Assembly (NCBI GenBank): GCA_964626755.1
Contig: CAZVGO010000013.1
Location: forward strand, 20,297-84,296
Length of the DNA stretch: 64,000 nucleotides
Reading direction: 5' to 3'
From: JACDAV01 sp964626755
GTDB taxonomy: Bacteria > Chloroflexota > Limnocylindria > Limnocylindrales > CSP1-4
Shown: positions 34,367 to 42,700 of the stretch, piece after piece
Numbering within the stretch: the first letter of the stretch is position 1
Layout: each line of letters opens with the position of its first letter
Notes under the pieces: generated by a model
What the model was told of the DNA's origin: nothing
Seen by the model: only the letters and a program-made list of their open reading frames with translations
Database searches by the model: none
Made by a program: the position numbers and the translations under genes

Positions 34367-36103
34367 GTGAGGATCGTGCGAGGCTTGGTGCGTCGCCTGC
34401 GGGCCGTGCGTCGGGCCCTGACCGACCTGCTGCCAGGCGGTCCCGGCCGCGCATCCAGCCGGGCCGAGCGGGACCTGACGGCTCGCCTCCTGGGCCAGCT
34501 TCCTGACGGCGCGCCGACGACCGGGCCCCAGGTCGCGATCGTGATCCTGAACCGCGACGGCGTGGGCCACCTCCGCCGGCTGCTGCCGGCCCTCGAGTCG
34601 ACCGCCTATCCCTCGTTCGAGATCCTCCTCGTCGACAACGCGTCGAGCGATGGCTCGGTCGCGTATGCCCGCGGCTTTCGATCACGCCACCTGCTCCGGG
34701 TCGTCGAGAACGCAGAGAACCTGAGCTTCTCGGTGGCGAACAACGCGGCCCTTCAACACACCGACGCCGAGCTACTGCTCTTCCTGAACAACGACGTCCG
34801 GCCGATGGAGCCTCACTGGTTGGGCTGGATGGTCGAGTCCGTCATGACCGCCGGCACGAGCGCCTGCGGCGCACGGATGGTGCTGCCGCGCCGGCGCATC
34901 CCGCGATCCGAACGGACCGGCATGCAGGGCGATCTCGAGCTTCTCCACACGGGGATGCAGTTTGTGTCGATCGACGGCATGCCTCGCCCGCGCACCGTAG
35001 GCGGTCCGGATGCGTCCCGGCCCGGGCTGGTCGCGGTCCACGAGCAGCCGGCCGCGTCGGCCGCGTGCCTGCTCGTCCGACGCGAACCGTTCGTGGCGGT
35101 GGGCGGATTCGATCCCGCCTATGTGTACGGGTATGAGGACGTCGATCTGTGCCTCCGGCTTCGCGCAGAGGGCGGCAGGATCCTCGTCGACGGACGCGCG
35201 GTCCTCTGGCACGACGAAGGGTCGACCCGCCGGCACGCCGTCTCGACGGCGGCCCGGGTGCAGCAACGGGAGAACCGCCTGATGTTCTACGAGCGATGGG
35301 GGCCCGCCCTGTTCCGGGACGTCCTCCGTGACCGGCTCGACGGCCGGCGCCTCCTCTCGATCGAGCCGCTCTCCTGCGGGATCGCCGTGGTTGGGGCGTC
35401 GCCCGAAGCGGTGACTCTCCGCGACGCGCTTGCCCAGAAGGGCTGGGTGGTGGAGGTGCTCGTCGCGGGTGGACCCGGGTGGCCGGGCACCGCCGAGGTC
35501 GTCGTGACGACCGAGCCGAGCGTCGACGTCCGCGAGCTGCCCCGGCACGTCCTGAAGATCGCCTGGATCGCCGGGCCGGCCGAACCGTGGCTTGCCGCGC
35601 CGTGGATCGACGACTTCGACTTGCTCCTCGTGGGCGACAAGGGATCCCTCGCCCCGATCCGCCGCACCACGTCGCACGTTCCCCGCCCCGTGCCGCCGGC
35701 CGGGGTCCCGGATGCGATCGTGGCCGAGCTCCGGTCCTGGGTCGAGACGCGCCGCGCCGGGATCATCATCGATGCCCATGAGTCCGAGCCTGTCGCGCGG
35801 GGTATCCAGCGGGAGCTCGAGCGGCGCGGGCTCCCCACGACCGTCTATCCCCGCCCGCTCCGTACTGCGGCGGTGTCGACGCGGGACGACCTGGTGGTCC
35901 ACCTCTCGGACGGCGACCCGTTGCGCCGCCGGCCGGGACAGGCGTCGGTCCTCTGGGTCCGCGATCAGATGCAGCGGTTCACGGACGAGCTGGTCGCGGC
36001 GTACGATTTCGTCATCGTGGCCTCCGACCACGACTCGGATGCGGATCGCGTCGACGAGATCCTGCGCCGGGTCGATGACCTGCAGCCGGCGGGAGCAGCA
36101 TGA
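34367..36103 (+). CDS. Two-domain glycosyltransferase (GT2 plus unknown C-terminal domain)
   Basis: 578 residues from the GTG at 34367; longer in-frame starts would run into hisS. A basic N-terminus (RIVRGLVRRLRAVRR) precedes a GT-A domain at about 55-300: VAIVILNRDGVGHLRRLL, EILLVDNASSDGSV, the metal-binding region LFLNNDVRPME (143 near the Asp), and GYEDVDLCLRLRAEGG with the ED base. This is the rhamnosyltransferase-like GT2 layout. The last ~270 residues form a second alpha/beta region (IAVVGASPEAVTLRDAL, LKIAWIAGPAE, DDFDLLLVGDKG) that looks like a degenerate GT-B fold. Probably acts on envelope glycans; acceptor unknown. Cotranscribed with a small membrane protein. Confidence 0.82.
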   Translation: MRIVRGLVRRLRAVRRALTDLLPGGPGRASSRAERDLTARLLGQLPDGAPTTGPQVAIVILNRDGVGHLRRLLPALESTAYPSFEILLVDNASSDGSVAYARGFRSRHLLRVVENAENLSFSVANNAALQHTDAELLLFLNNDVRPMEPHWLGWMVESVMTAGTSACGARMVLPRRRIPRSERTGMQGDLELLHTGMQFVSIDGMPRPRTVGGPDASRPGLVAVHEQPAASAACLLVRREPFVAVGGFDPAYVYGYEDVDLCLRLRAEGGRILVDGRAVLWHDEGSTRRHAVSTAARVQQRENRLMFYERWGPALFRDVLRDRLDGRRLLSIEPLSCGIAVVGASPEAVTLRDALAQKGWVVEVLVAGGPGWPGTAEVVVTTEPSVDVRELPRHVLKIAWIAGPAEPWLAAPWIDDFDLLLVGDKGSLAPIRRTTSHVPRPVPPAGVPDAIVAELRSWVETRRAGIIIDAHESEPVARGIQRELERRGLPTTVYPRPLRTAAVSTRDDLVVHLSDGDPLRRRPGQASVLWVRDQMQRFTDELVAAYDFVIVASDHDSDADRVDEILRRVDDLQPAGAA

Positions 36104-36387
36104 ACGAACGCACGACGCTCGAGGACCTCGACGTAGGCCAGCAGCCGCCCCTGCTCGACTGGGTCCCCGTGTCCGAGCCCGGCCGCGCCGCGCGGCTCGA
36201 CTACCCGATCGAGGGTGGCGTCCCCCACCCCCACTGGATCCGGGAGTCGGCCGAGCACCGCCTCGCGGCGCACCCGGTCGTGGTCAGGGAATCCGCTGTG
36301 ATCGTGCGGTTGCTCGTGGCGCTCGCGATCGCCGCCTTCCTGCTCGGGATGACGGTCTTCTACCCGGTCTCCCCGCTGGGCCACTAG
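36100..36387 (+). CDS. Small C-terminally anchored membrane protein, 95 residues
   Basis: ATG overlaps the glycosyltransferase stop by 4 nt (ATGA). Residues 1-63 are polar and Pro/Glu/His-rich (WVPVSEPGRAARLDYP, GGVPHPHWIRESAEH). One helix at 67-88 (VIVRLLVALAIAAFLLGMTVFY) sits near the C-terminus, like a tail anchor. No family recognised. Partner or membrane adaptor of the glycosyltransferase is inference from coupling. Confidence 0.65.
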   Translation: MNERTTLEDLDVGQQPPLLDWVPVSEPGRAARLDYPIEGGVPHPHWIRESAEHRLAAHPVVVRESAVIVRLLVALAIAAFLLGMTVFYPVSPLGH

Positions 36388-36566
36388 CGCCTGCGACTCG
36401 ACCCGACCGGCGGGTCAACTGACGTCGCCACTGACGCCTCCGCCGCGTGGCGGGTCAAGCATCGGAGGAGCAGCCAGTTTGGGCGTTCCCCGGACCGCAG
36501 CAGTGCGTTCCTCTGACAGGTGACCCGCCATGCGGGTGGGAGCTGGGCGCGCGGCCCGAACTCGCG
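36388..36566. other. Convergent intergenic region with GGCGGGTCA repeats
   Basis: The nonamer GGCGGGTCA occurs at 36409-36417 and 36449-36457 and inverted (TGACCCGCC) at 36521-36529. The second and third copies are flanked by further matching bases, giving an inverted repeat of about 14 paired bases with a ~63-base loop. It lies between the ends of the plus-strand small membrane gene and the minus-strand rel gene. A bidirectional terminator or a protein-binding site are both possible. Confidence 0.4.
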
Positions 36567-38807
36567 CTAGCCCAGGTCGCGCTGGACTGAGATGACGTCC
36601 TTGAGCTGCTCGATGCGGCTCATGACCCGCGCCAGTTGGGCGACCGACGAGACCTGGAGCGTGGCCGCGACGACCGCCGTGTGGTCGGGGTTCACGCTGA
36701 CCGAAGCCGCGACGATGTTGACCTTGTTCTCGGCCATGACCTGGGTGATCTCGTTGAGCAGGCCCGTCCGGTCGTACGCCTCGACCCGGATCGCAATCGG
36801 ATAGGTCTGCTCCGGCTCGGCCTCCCACTCGACGTCGATCAGCCGCGACACCTCGCGCTCGTTGAGCACGGTCGAGCAGCTCCGGAGATGGACCGTGACG
36901 CCCTTGCCCCGGGTGATGAACCCGACGATCGGGTCGCCCGGGATCGGGTGGCAGCACTTCGTGAACCGGACGAGGAGGTCGCCGACGCCCTTGACCCGGA
37001 CGCCGCCGGCCCGCGCGATCCTGGTCTGCGGAGCGACCGTCGGCAGGGCGATCTGTCCGTCGTCGACGACGCCGAGGCGCATCACGACCTGCTGGGCGGA
37101 GATCGCGCCGTAGCCGACGGCCGCGAAGAAGTCGTCGACCGAGTCGAAGTTGTACTGCTTCGCGACCTCCGCGATCCGCTCAGGTCCGACGACCGCCATC
37201 GACGTCCGGGCAAGCCGCCGCAACTCCCGCTCGAGCGACTCGCGGCCGTGGACGACGTTCTCGTCGCGGTCCTTGCGCTTGAACCACTGGCGGATCTTTT
37301 CCCGGGCGTGCGAGGTCCGGACGGTGTTCATCCAGTCGCGCGACGGGCCGTGCTCGCCCTTCGTCGTGACGATCTCGACGATGTCGCCGTTCTTCAGGCG
37401 GTAGTCGAGCGGGACGAGCCGGTTGTTGATCTTCGCCCCGATCGTCCGGTGGCCGACGTCGGTGTGGATCCGGTACGCGAAGTCGAGCGGCGTCGCGCCG
37501 GCCGGCAGGTCCTTGATATCGCCCTTCGGGGTGAACACGAAGACCTGGTCCTGGAAGATGTCGAGCTTGATTCCCTCGACGAATTCGGTCGCATCGGACA
37601 CGTCGCGCTGCCAGTCCATGAGCTGGCGGAGCCAGGCGAGCTTCGCGTCGTACGCGCGGTCGCTCTTCGAGCCCTCCTTGTACCGCCAGTGGGCGGCGAT
37701 CCCGACCTCCGACACCTGGTGCATCTGGTGGGTCCGGATCTGGATCTCGAGAGGCTTGCCGTCGAGCGCGATGACCGCGGTATGGAGTGACTGGTAGAGG
37801 TTGTTCTTCGGGACCGCGATGTAGTCGTCGAACTGGCCCGGGATCGGGCGCCACAGGGCATGGACGATGCCGAGCGCCGCGTAGGAGTCGCGAACCTCGT
37901 CGACGAGGATCCGGATCGCGTACACGTCGTAGATCTCGCCGAACTCCGCGCTCTTGCGCTGCATCTTCCTGAAGATGCTGAAGATGTGCTTCGGGCGACC
38001 CTCGAGGTCGGCCTCGATGCCGGCCTCGCGGAGCCGGGGCTCGAGATCGGCGATCGCCCGCTCGATGTAGCCTTCGCGGCCCTTGCGGCGCGTGTCGAGG
38101 AGCTTCGCCAGCTCGTGGAAGCGCTCCGGCTCGAGGACCTTGAAGGCGAGGTCCTCGAGCTCCCACTTCACCTGCCAGATCCCGAGCCGCTCCGCGAGTG
38201 GCGCGTAGATCTCCATCGTCTGGCGGGCGATCCGGAGCTGCTTGTCGGCCGGCAGCGCGGCCAGGGTCCGCATGTTGTGGAGCCGGTCGGCGAGCTTGAT
38301 GAGGACGACCCGGATGTCGTCCGCCATCGCGAGGAACATCTTCCGGATGTTCTCGGCCTGCTGCTGCTCGTGGGTGTGGGTGCTGAACCGGGAGAGCTTC
38401 GTCACCCCGTCGACGAGATGGGCGACCTCGGCCCCGAACCGCTCCTCGACGTCGACGAGGCTGTACTCGGTGTCCTCCGGGACGTCGTGGAGGAGGGCGG
38501 CCTGGACGGCGACCGGGTCGATTCCCAGCTCGGCGAGGATCTGGGCGGACGCGATCGGGTGGGTGACGTACGGCTCGCCCGAGGCGCGGAGCTGGCCGGC
38601 ATGCGCGTCGGCGGCCATGTCCAGGGCCCCCCCGACCGGGCCGAGGTCGGCCTGGGGGTAGTGCTTGGCGATCGTCGCGAGGAGCTGGTCCCGGAGCGCC
38701 CCGATCTCGTCTTCGGGCTTGCTCGCCTGGCGCGGCGGTACCGCGGCCCGGCGGGGTCCCCGTCGGCCCGGCGTCCGTTCCTCGGTTTTCGTGCGCGGCG
38801 TCGCCAT
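36567..38807 (-). CDS. rel: Bifunctional (p)ppGpp synthetase/hydrolase (Rel/SpoT)
   Basis: 746 residues. HD hydrolase domain with HPIASAQILAELG and LLHDVPEDTEYS (HD and ED both present) and KLADRLHNMRT; synthetase domain with FSIFRKMQRKS, EIYDVYAIRILV and PGQFDDYIAVPKNNLYQSLHT; TGS domain (VFTPKGDIKDLPAGATPLDFAY); C-terminal CCHPIPGD zinc region and ACT domain. Both catalytic halves look intact, so a bifunctional enzyme is predicted. The N-terminal ~30 residues are a basic Pro/Arg tail. The ATG follows the murE stop by 12 nt, and the TAGACT hexamer there includes that stop codon. Last gene of the topA operon or separately transcribed. Confidence 0.96.
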   Translation of the reverse strand: MATPRTKTEERTPGRRGPRRAAVPPRQASKPEDEIGALRDQLLATIAKHYPQADLGPVGGALDMAADAHAGQLRASGEPYVTHPIASAQILAELGIDPVAVQAALLHDVPEDTEYSLVDVEERFGAEVAHLVDGVTKLSRFSTHTHEQQQAENIRKMFLAMADDIRVVLIKLADRLHNMRTLAALPADKQLRIARQTMEIYAPLAERLGIWQVKWELEDLAFKVLEPERFHELAKLLDTRRKGREGYIERAIADLEPRLREAGIEADLEGRPKHIFSIFRKMQRKSAEFGEIYDVYAIRILVDEVRDSYAALGIVHALWRPIPGQFDDYIAVPKNNLYQSLHTAVIALDGKPLEIQIRTHQMHQVSEVGIAAHWRYKEGSKSDRAYDAKLAWLRQLMDWQRDVSDATEFVEGIKLDIFQDQVFVFTPKGDIKDLPAGATPLDFAYRIHTDVGHRTIGAKINNRLVPLDYRLKNGDIVEIVTTKGEHGPSRDWMNTVRTSHAREKIRQWFKRKDRDENVVHGRESLERELRRLARTSMAVVGPERIAEVAKQYNFDSVDDFFAAVGYGAISAQQVVMRLGVVDDGQIALPTVAPQTRIARAGGVRVKGVGDLLVRFTKCCHPIPGDPIVGFITRGKGVTVHLRSCSTVLNEREVSRLIDVEWEAEPEQTYPIAIRVEAYDRTGLLNEITQVMAENKVNIVAASVSVNPDHTAVVAATLQVSSVAQLARVMSRIEQLKDVISVQRDLG

Positions 38808-38816
38808 GGCCGGGAA

Positions 38817-38822
38817 AGTCTA
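38817..38822 (-). promoter_or_regulatory. Candidate -10 of rel overlapping the murE stop codon
   Basis: TAGACT ends 9 nt before the rel ATG; its first three bases are the murE TAG. The dual use makes this the weakest member of the leaderless set. Confidence 0.3.
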
Positions 38823-40478
38823 GCAGCGGCCGATCGGGCGGCCCGACGCTCCCTGGTCGTAGCCGAGCGCGGCGAGGGCGGCGAGGGCCGCCTCGCGCTC
38901 GTTCCAGGGCAGCGGGCCCGTCGCGTACAGGATCGCGCTCTCGTGGCCCTTCCCGGCGAGCAGCACGACGTCTCCGGGGCGGGCCCGCTCGAACGCGGCC
39001 TCGATCGCGGCGGCCCGGTCCGGGATCAGCAGCAGGTCGTGGCCGCGGCGCTTGCCCGCGGCCTCCGCGCCGGCGGCGATCTCGTCGAGGATCGCCTCGC
39101 GGTCCTCGCCCCGCGGGTCCTCGTCGGTGACGACGACGAGCCGGCAGCGCCGACCCGCGATCCGGCCCATCATCGGCCGCTTCGCGACATCCCGCTCCCC
39201 CGCCGACCCGAACACCGCGATCAGCTCCCCGCCGCGAGCGGCCGCCACCGGCGCCAGCAGCTCGAGCACGCCATCCAGCGACGCCGGGCTGTGGGCATAG
39301 TCGACGACCACGCCGAACGGCTGGCCCGCCTCGATCCGCTCCATCCGGCCCGGCACCGCGTCGACCGACTCGAGGCCGCTGCGGACGGCCGCCGGATCGA
39401 GGCCCCAGGCCGCCCCGAGGGCGACGACGGCGAGCGCATTGTGGACATTGAACCGGCCGGCCAGCCGGAGCTCGAGGCGCGACTCGCCGGACGGGGCGAC
39501 GACATCGATCCGCAGGCGGCGTGCGTCCTCTTCGACGCGCACAGCGCGTACGTCGGCCGCCGGATCCGTGCCGTACGTGATGACCTGCGCCCCGGCTTCC
39601 TGGCCGACACCGGCGAACAGGCCGGCCGACGGGTCGTCGGCGTTGACGACCGCGATCTTCGGTCGGCCCTTGGCCGGGTTGGCCGGTCCCAGGGCCAGGC
39701 GCTCGAACAGCGACAGCTTCGCGTCCCGGTACGCCTCCCAGGTCCCGTGGAACTCGAGGTGCTCGTGGGTCAGGTTCGTGAGGATCGCGGCGTCGTACGC
39801 GATCCCGCCGACCCGCTCGAGGGCGAGGCCGTGCGAGGTCGTCTCGACGACGGCCGCGGCATCCCCGGCGGCGACCATCGCCCGGAGCGCGGCCTGGAGT
39901 CGCGGCGCCTCGGGGGTCGTGGCGTGCTCGTCGTTCGACTCGCGCGTCGAGCCGATCTTCGTGTCGACCGTGCCCATCAGGCCGGTCGCCAGCCCGGTGG
40001 CCTCGAGCGCGGCCACCGCGAGGAACGAGGTCGTGGTCTTGCCGTCGGTCCCGGTGATCCCCACGACCGCCAGCTCGCGGCTCGGGTCGCCGTACCACCA
40101 CGAAGCCGCGGTCGCGAGGGCCGGCTGGGTCCGCTCGACGACGAGCTGCGGCAGCCCGACGCCCTCGACCGGCCGCTCGACGAGCGCCGCCGACGCGCCG
40201 GCCTCCGCGGCGGCGGCGACGAAGTCGTGGCCGTCGACGTGGGCGCCGCGGACGGCGACGAAGAGCGCGCCGGGGCGGACCGCGCGCGAGTCCGACGCGA
40301 CGCCGCGGACCATGACCCGCCCGACGCCCGCCGGCCCGATCGCCCGGCCGCCCTCGCGTGCCCCGCGCAGGCGGCCCTCCGCCTCGAGCCGCTCGACGAG
40401 GCCGCGCAGCGGTGCCGGATCGGCCGGCTCGGCGGCGGCGAGGAGTCTCTCGATGTCGCCGCGCACGCGGCCGGTCAC
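38820..40478 (-). CDS. murE: UDP-MurNAc-tripeptide synthetase
   Basis: 552 residues from a GTG overlapping the upstream FemX stop (GTGA). Adds the third amino acid to UDP-MurNAc-L-Ala-D-Glu. SDSRAVRPGALFVAVRG opens the N-terminal domain. The ATP loop is GITGTDGKTTT, ETTSHGLALERV and NLTHEHLEFHGTWEAY follow, and the C-terminal domain has FNVHNALAVVALG and VVDYAHSP. The specificity motif reads DEDPRGED; most DAP enzymes have DNPR, whereas Thermotoga's Lys enzyme reads DDPR, so the residue added is not settled. Two FemX-type genes upstream argue for Lys or Orn. The N-terminal ~40 residues are extra. Confidence 0.93.
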   Translation of the reverse strand: MTGRVRGDIERLLAAAEPADPAPLRGLVERLEAEGRLRGAREGGRAIGPAGVGRVMVRGVASDSRAVRPGALFVAVRGAHVDGHDFVAAAAEAGASAALVERPVEGVGLPQLVVERTQPALATAASWWYGDPSRELAVVGITGTDGKTTTSFLAVAALEATGLATGLMGTVDTKIGSTRESNDEHATTPEAPRLQAALRAMVAAGDAAAVVETTSHGLALERVGGIAYDAAILTNLTHEHLEFHGTWEAYRDAKLSLFERLALGPANPAKGRPKIAVVNADDPSAGLFAGVGQEAGAQVITYGTDPAADVRAVRVEEDARRLRIDVVAPSGESRLELRLAGRFNVHNALAVVALGAAWGLDPAAVRSGLESVDAVPGRMERIEAGQPFGVVVDYAHSPASLDGVLELLAPVAAARGGELIAVFGSAGERDVAKRPMMGRIAGRRCRLVVVTDEDPRGEDREAILDEIAAGAEAAGKRRGHDLLLIPDRAAAIEAAFERARPGDVVLLAGKGHESAILYATGPLPWNEREAALAALAALGYDQGASGRPIGRC

Positions 40479-41548
40479 GCCTCGCCCCGCCGGCGCTCGC
40501 GCAGGTCGCGGATCGTGTACCAGAGCCGGTCGATGACGAGGTCGAACGTGCCGGGGTGGCGGACCGGGGCCCCGCCGAACCGGCGCTTGAAGGCGCTGAA
40601 CCCGGACCAGCTGTCCGGTGCCTCGTCGTCGGACTCGGCGACGCCCCAGAGGTCGAGAGTCCGGGCGCCGTCGGCGGCGAGCGCTTCCATCGTTGCGCCC
40701 ATCGTCGCGTAGCCGGCATTCGCGTTCTTCAGCGCCGGCTCGCGCGACGAGGCGCCGTACAGGTAGAACGCGCGATCGGCAACCCGCAGGGTGACCATCC
40801 CGCCGATCGCCCGGCCGTCTTTCCGGGCGAGGCACAGGTACCACCCGTCCCTGGGGGCGAGTGATTCCGCGAGCGCCGAGAGGAAGTCCAACCCGTGGCT
40901 CCGAAACTGCTTCCTCTCGGCCGTGTCCTCGAGGAGCTCGTGGAACGTCGCGATCGCGTCCGGGTCGTTGTGGCGCTGGACGTCGGTGACGACGCCCTCC
41001 TTGGCCGCCCGCCGGAACAGGTTCCGGGCGTCCTTGTCCCAGCTCTTGTGAATCTCTTCCGGGCCGCCGGCGAGGTCGACGATCCGGGTGGTCCGGGCCT
41101 GGAGGTCGTGGCGCGCCGGTCGCAGGCCGCGGGCGAGCAGCGATTCGCGGACGGTGTCGGCGTCGCCGCCGTCGCCCCGCGGATCGAGCTTGACGACAAT
41201 CCCGCGCTCGCGACGGCCGAGCGCCCGGAGGCCGCCGACGAGCAGCCGGAGGACGAGGTCGGCGTCCGGCGCGTCTCGCTCCCACAGCGGGCCGTGGGGC
41301 ACGTACACGACGGATCGCCCGAGCTGGGTCGGCCGGACCAGTGCCTGGGCGACGCCGCGAACCGCGCCGCCCGGGCCCCGGACGAGGATCCGGGCCGGCG
41401 GCTCGCCGGCCACGGCCATCACGTCGCCCCATGCCCAGGCCTGGAGGACATCCCCTTCCGGCCGTCGGGCCACGAACTCGTCCCACGCTGCGCGTGACTC
41501 CGGCGCGGCCAGGGCGACGCGCATCCCGGACGTGGCGGCGCGCGTCAT
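40475..41548 (-). CDS. FemX-type peptidyltransferase 1 (peptidoglycan cross-bridge enzyme)
   Basis: 357 residues. FemABX enzymes carry two GNAT-like halves and move amino acids from aminoacyl-tRNA to the wall precursor. Seen here: DVLQAWAWGDVMAVAGE, GRSVVYVPHGPLWERD, HKSWDKDARNLFRRAAKEGV, then QFRSHGLDFLSALAES, AIGGMVTLRVADRAFYLYGASS, and the terminal DLWGVAESDDEAPDSWSGFSAFKRRFGG, where Gly-Phe-x-x-Phe-Lys-x-x-Phe-Gly-Gly is a family hallmark. ATGA overlap with the GNAT gene upstream, GTGA with murE downstream. The added residue cannot be read from sequence. Confidence 0.9.
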   Translation of the reverse strand: MTRAATSGMRVALAAPESRAAWDEFVARRPEGDVLQAWAWGDVMAVAGEPPARILVRGPGGAVRGVAQALVRPTQLGRSVVYVPHGPLWERDAPDADLVLRLLVGGLRALGRRERGIVVKLDPRGDGGDADTVRESLLARGLRPARHDLQARTTRIVDLAGGPEEIHKSWDKDARNLFRRAAKEGVVTDVQRHNDPDAIATFHELLEDTAERKQFRSHGLDFLSALAESLAPRDGWYLCLARKDGRAIGGMVTLRVADRAFYLYGASSREPALKNANAGYATMGATMEALAADGARTLDLWGVAESDDEAPDSWSGFSAFKRRFGGAPVRHPGTFDLVIDRLWYTIRDLRERRRGEA

Positions 41549-42693
41549 CTCGCGCCGTCTCGCCGCCGACCGACGAGCCCGGGCAGCACCACGCGGCGAA
41601 GGCGTGCCACCTCGGCGACCCACGCCCCGCGCAGCCCGCGGCCCTGGACGAGGCTCTCGAGCGTCCGCGGCTCGGCGTGCCAGAACGATTCCTTGTACCC
41701 GCCGGCCCACAGGAAGTCGTACGTCGAACAGCCCCGCCGGATCGCCTCGGAGATCGAGCGGTCGAAGAGGCCCTTGCCGAGCGACATCCTGCGCACGTCG
41801 TCGTCGTAGCTCACCCCCATCATCAGCGCGACCGCCCGTCCGTTCAGCGCGAACGTCACGAGGCAGGCGCGGATCCCCGATTCGTCGCGGGCGATGTCGG
41901 CCCACATCGCGCCGGCTCCGAGGAGCGCGCCGAACGCATCGACGAGAAACGGTTCGAAGGCCGGATCCGGCCCGAAGTCGAGCTCCTCGTCGCCCCATCG
42001 GGCAGCCATGAGCCGGCGGATGGCGTCGACGGCGTCGACGGCGACGGCAGGATCAGTCCGCTGCTCGAACGACCCGCGGGCCCGCCCGAAGCGGTTCTCC
42101 TCGGTCCGCATGTTGTGTCGTGCCTTCGAGCCGAGGTGGCGGGCCCAGCCGTCGAGATCCGGCGGCAGCTCGATCACGTACGTCACCGAGCGGACGACCC
42201 CCGTCAGCCGGACCGTCCGCCAGCCCGCGTCGGCCCCCGCTGCGACGAGCGCGGCGGGAGTCTCCGAACCGGCCGGCAACCGGAGCGCGTTGAGGACATC
42301 CCAGCGCTGCGACCCGTCGCGCAGCCAGCCGGTGAGTCCGGCGAGGACCGCGGTCCGGTGCTCGTCGGTCGCGAGGACGTCGACCTGGCCCCGCAACGCC
42401 GGCCCGAAGCCCGCCCAGAAGTGGAGCTCCGTGAGGGCCATGGCGAGCTGCCGCGTCCGCGATGCGACGAGCGGGGCGACGCCGACGAGCCGGCCGCCGA
42501 CGCGCCAGGTGAGGACGCGCGGACGGGCACCACCGGCGTAGTGGCGAGACCAGGGCACGAGCCAGTCAGGCGATTCGAACGGCGAGCGGGCGGCCGCGGC
42601 AGCGAGCTCGCGCCACTCCGGGACGATCGCCTCGACCGCGCTGGGATCCGCGAGGACCTCCGGCGTGCCCGGCGCGGTGGCGGGAGCGCTCAC
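41545..42693 (-). CDS. GNAT-fold BioF2-like (CelD/acyltransferase) protein
   Basis: 382 residues, GTG start. Resembles the CelD/BioF2-like acetyltransferase_6 family: SPFESPDWLVPWSRHYAGG opening, VGVAPLVASRTRQL, a middle region with SKARHNMRTEENRF, then NGRAVALMMGVSYDDDVRRMSLGKGLFDRSISEAIRRG and YDFLWAGGYKESFWH. The family is related in fold to FemX but usually modifies exopolysaccharide or other acceptors. Its place between two FemX genes suggests a third wall-directed transferase. It starts 7 nt after the FemX-2 stop. Confidence 0.82.
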   Translation of the reverse strand: MSAPATAPGTPEVLADPSAVEAIVPEWRELAAAAARSPFESPDWLVPWSRHYAGGARPRVLTWRVGGRLVGVAPLVASRTRQLAMALTELHFWAGFGPALRGQVDVLATDEHRTAVLAGLTGWLRDGSQRWDVLNALRLPAGSETPAALVAAGADAGWRTVRLTGVVRSVTYVIELPPDLDGWARHLGSKARHNMRTEENRFGRARGSFEQRTDPAVAVDAVDAIRRLMAARWGDEELDFGPDPAFEPFLVDAFGALLGAGAMWADIARDESGIRACLVTFALNGRAVALMMGVSYDDDVRRMSLGKGLFDRSISEAIRRGCSTYDFLWAGGYKESFWHAEPRTLESLVQGRGLRGAWVAEVARLRRVVLPGLVGRRRDGAR

Positions 42694-42700
42694 GGAGCGC

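Noticed and set aside
36567..38807. Monofunctional RelA (hydrolase-dead)
   Set aside because: The HD and ED residues of the hydrolase (LLHDVPEDT) are intact.
37860..40712. 950-codon plus-strand frame
   Set aside because: Antisense shadow of rel and murE.
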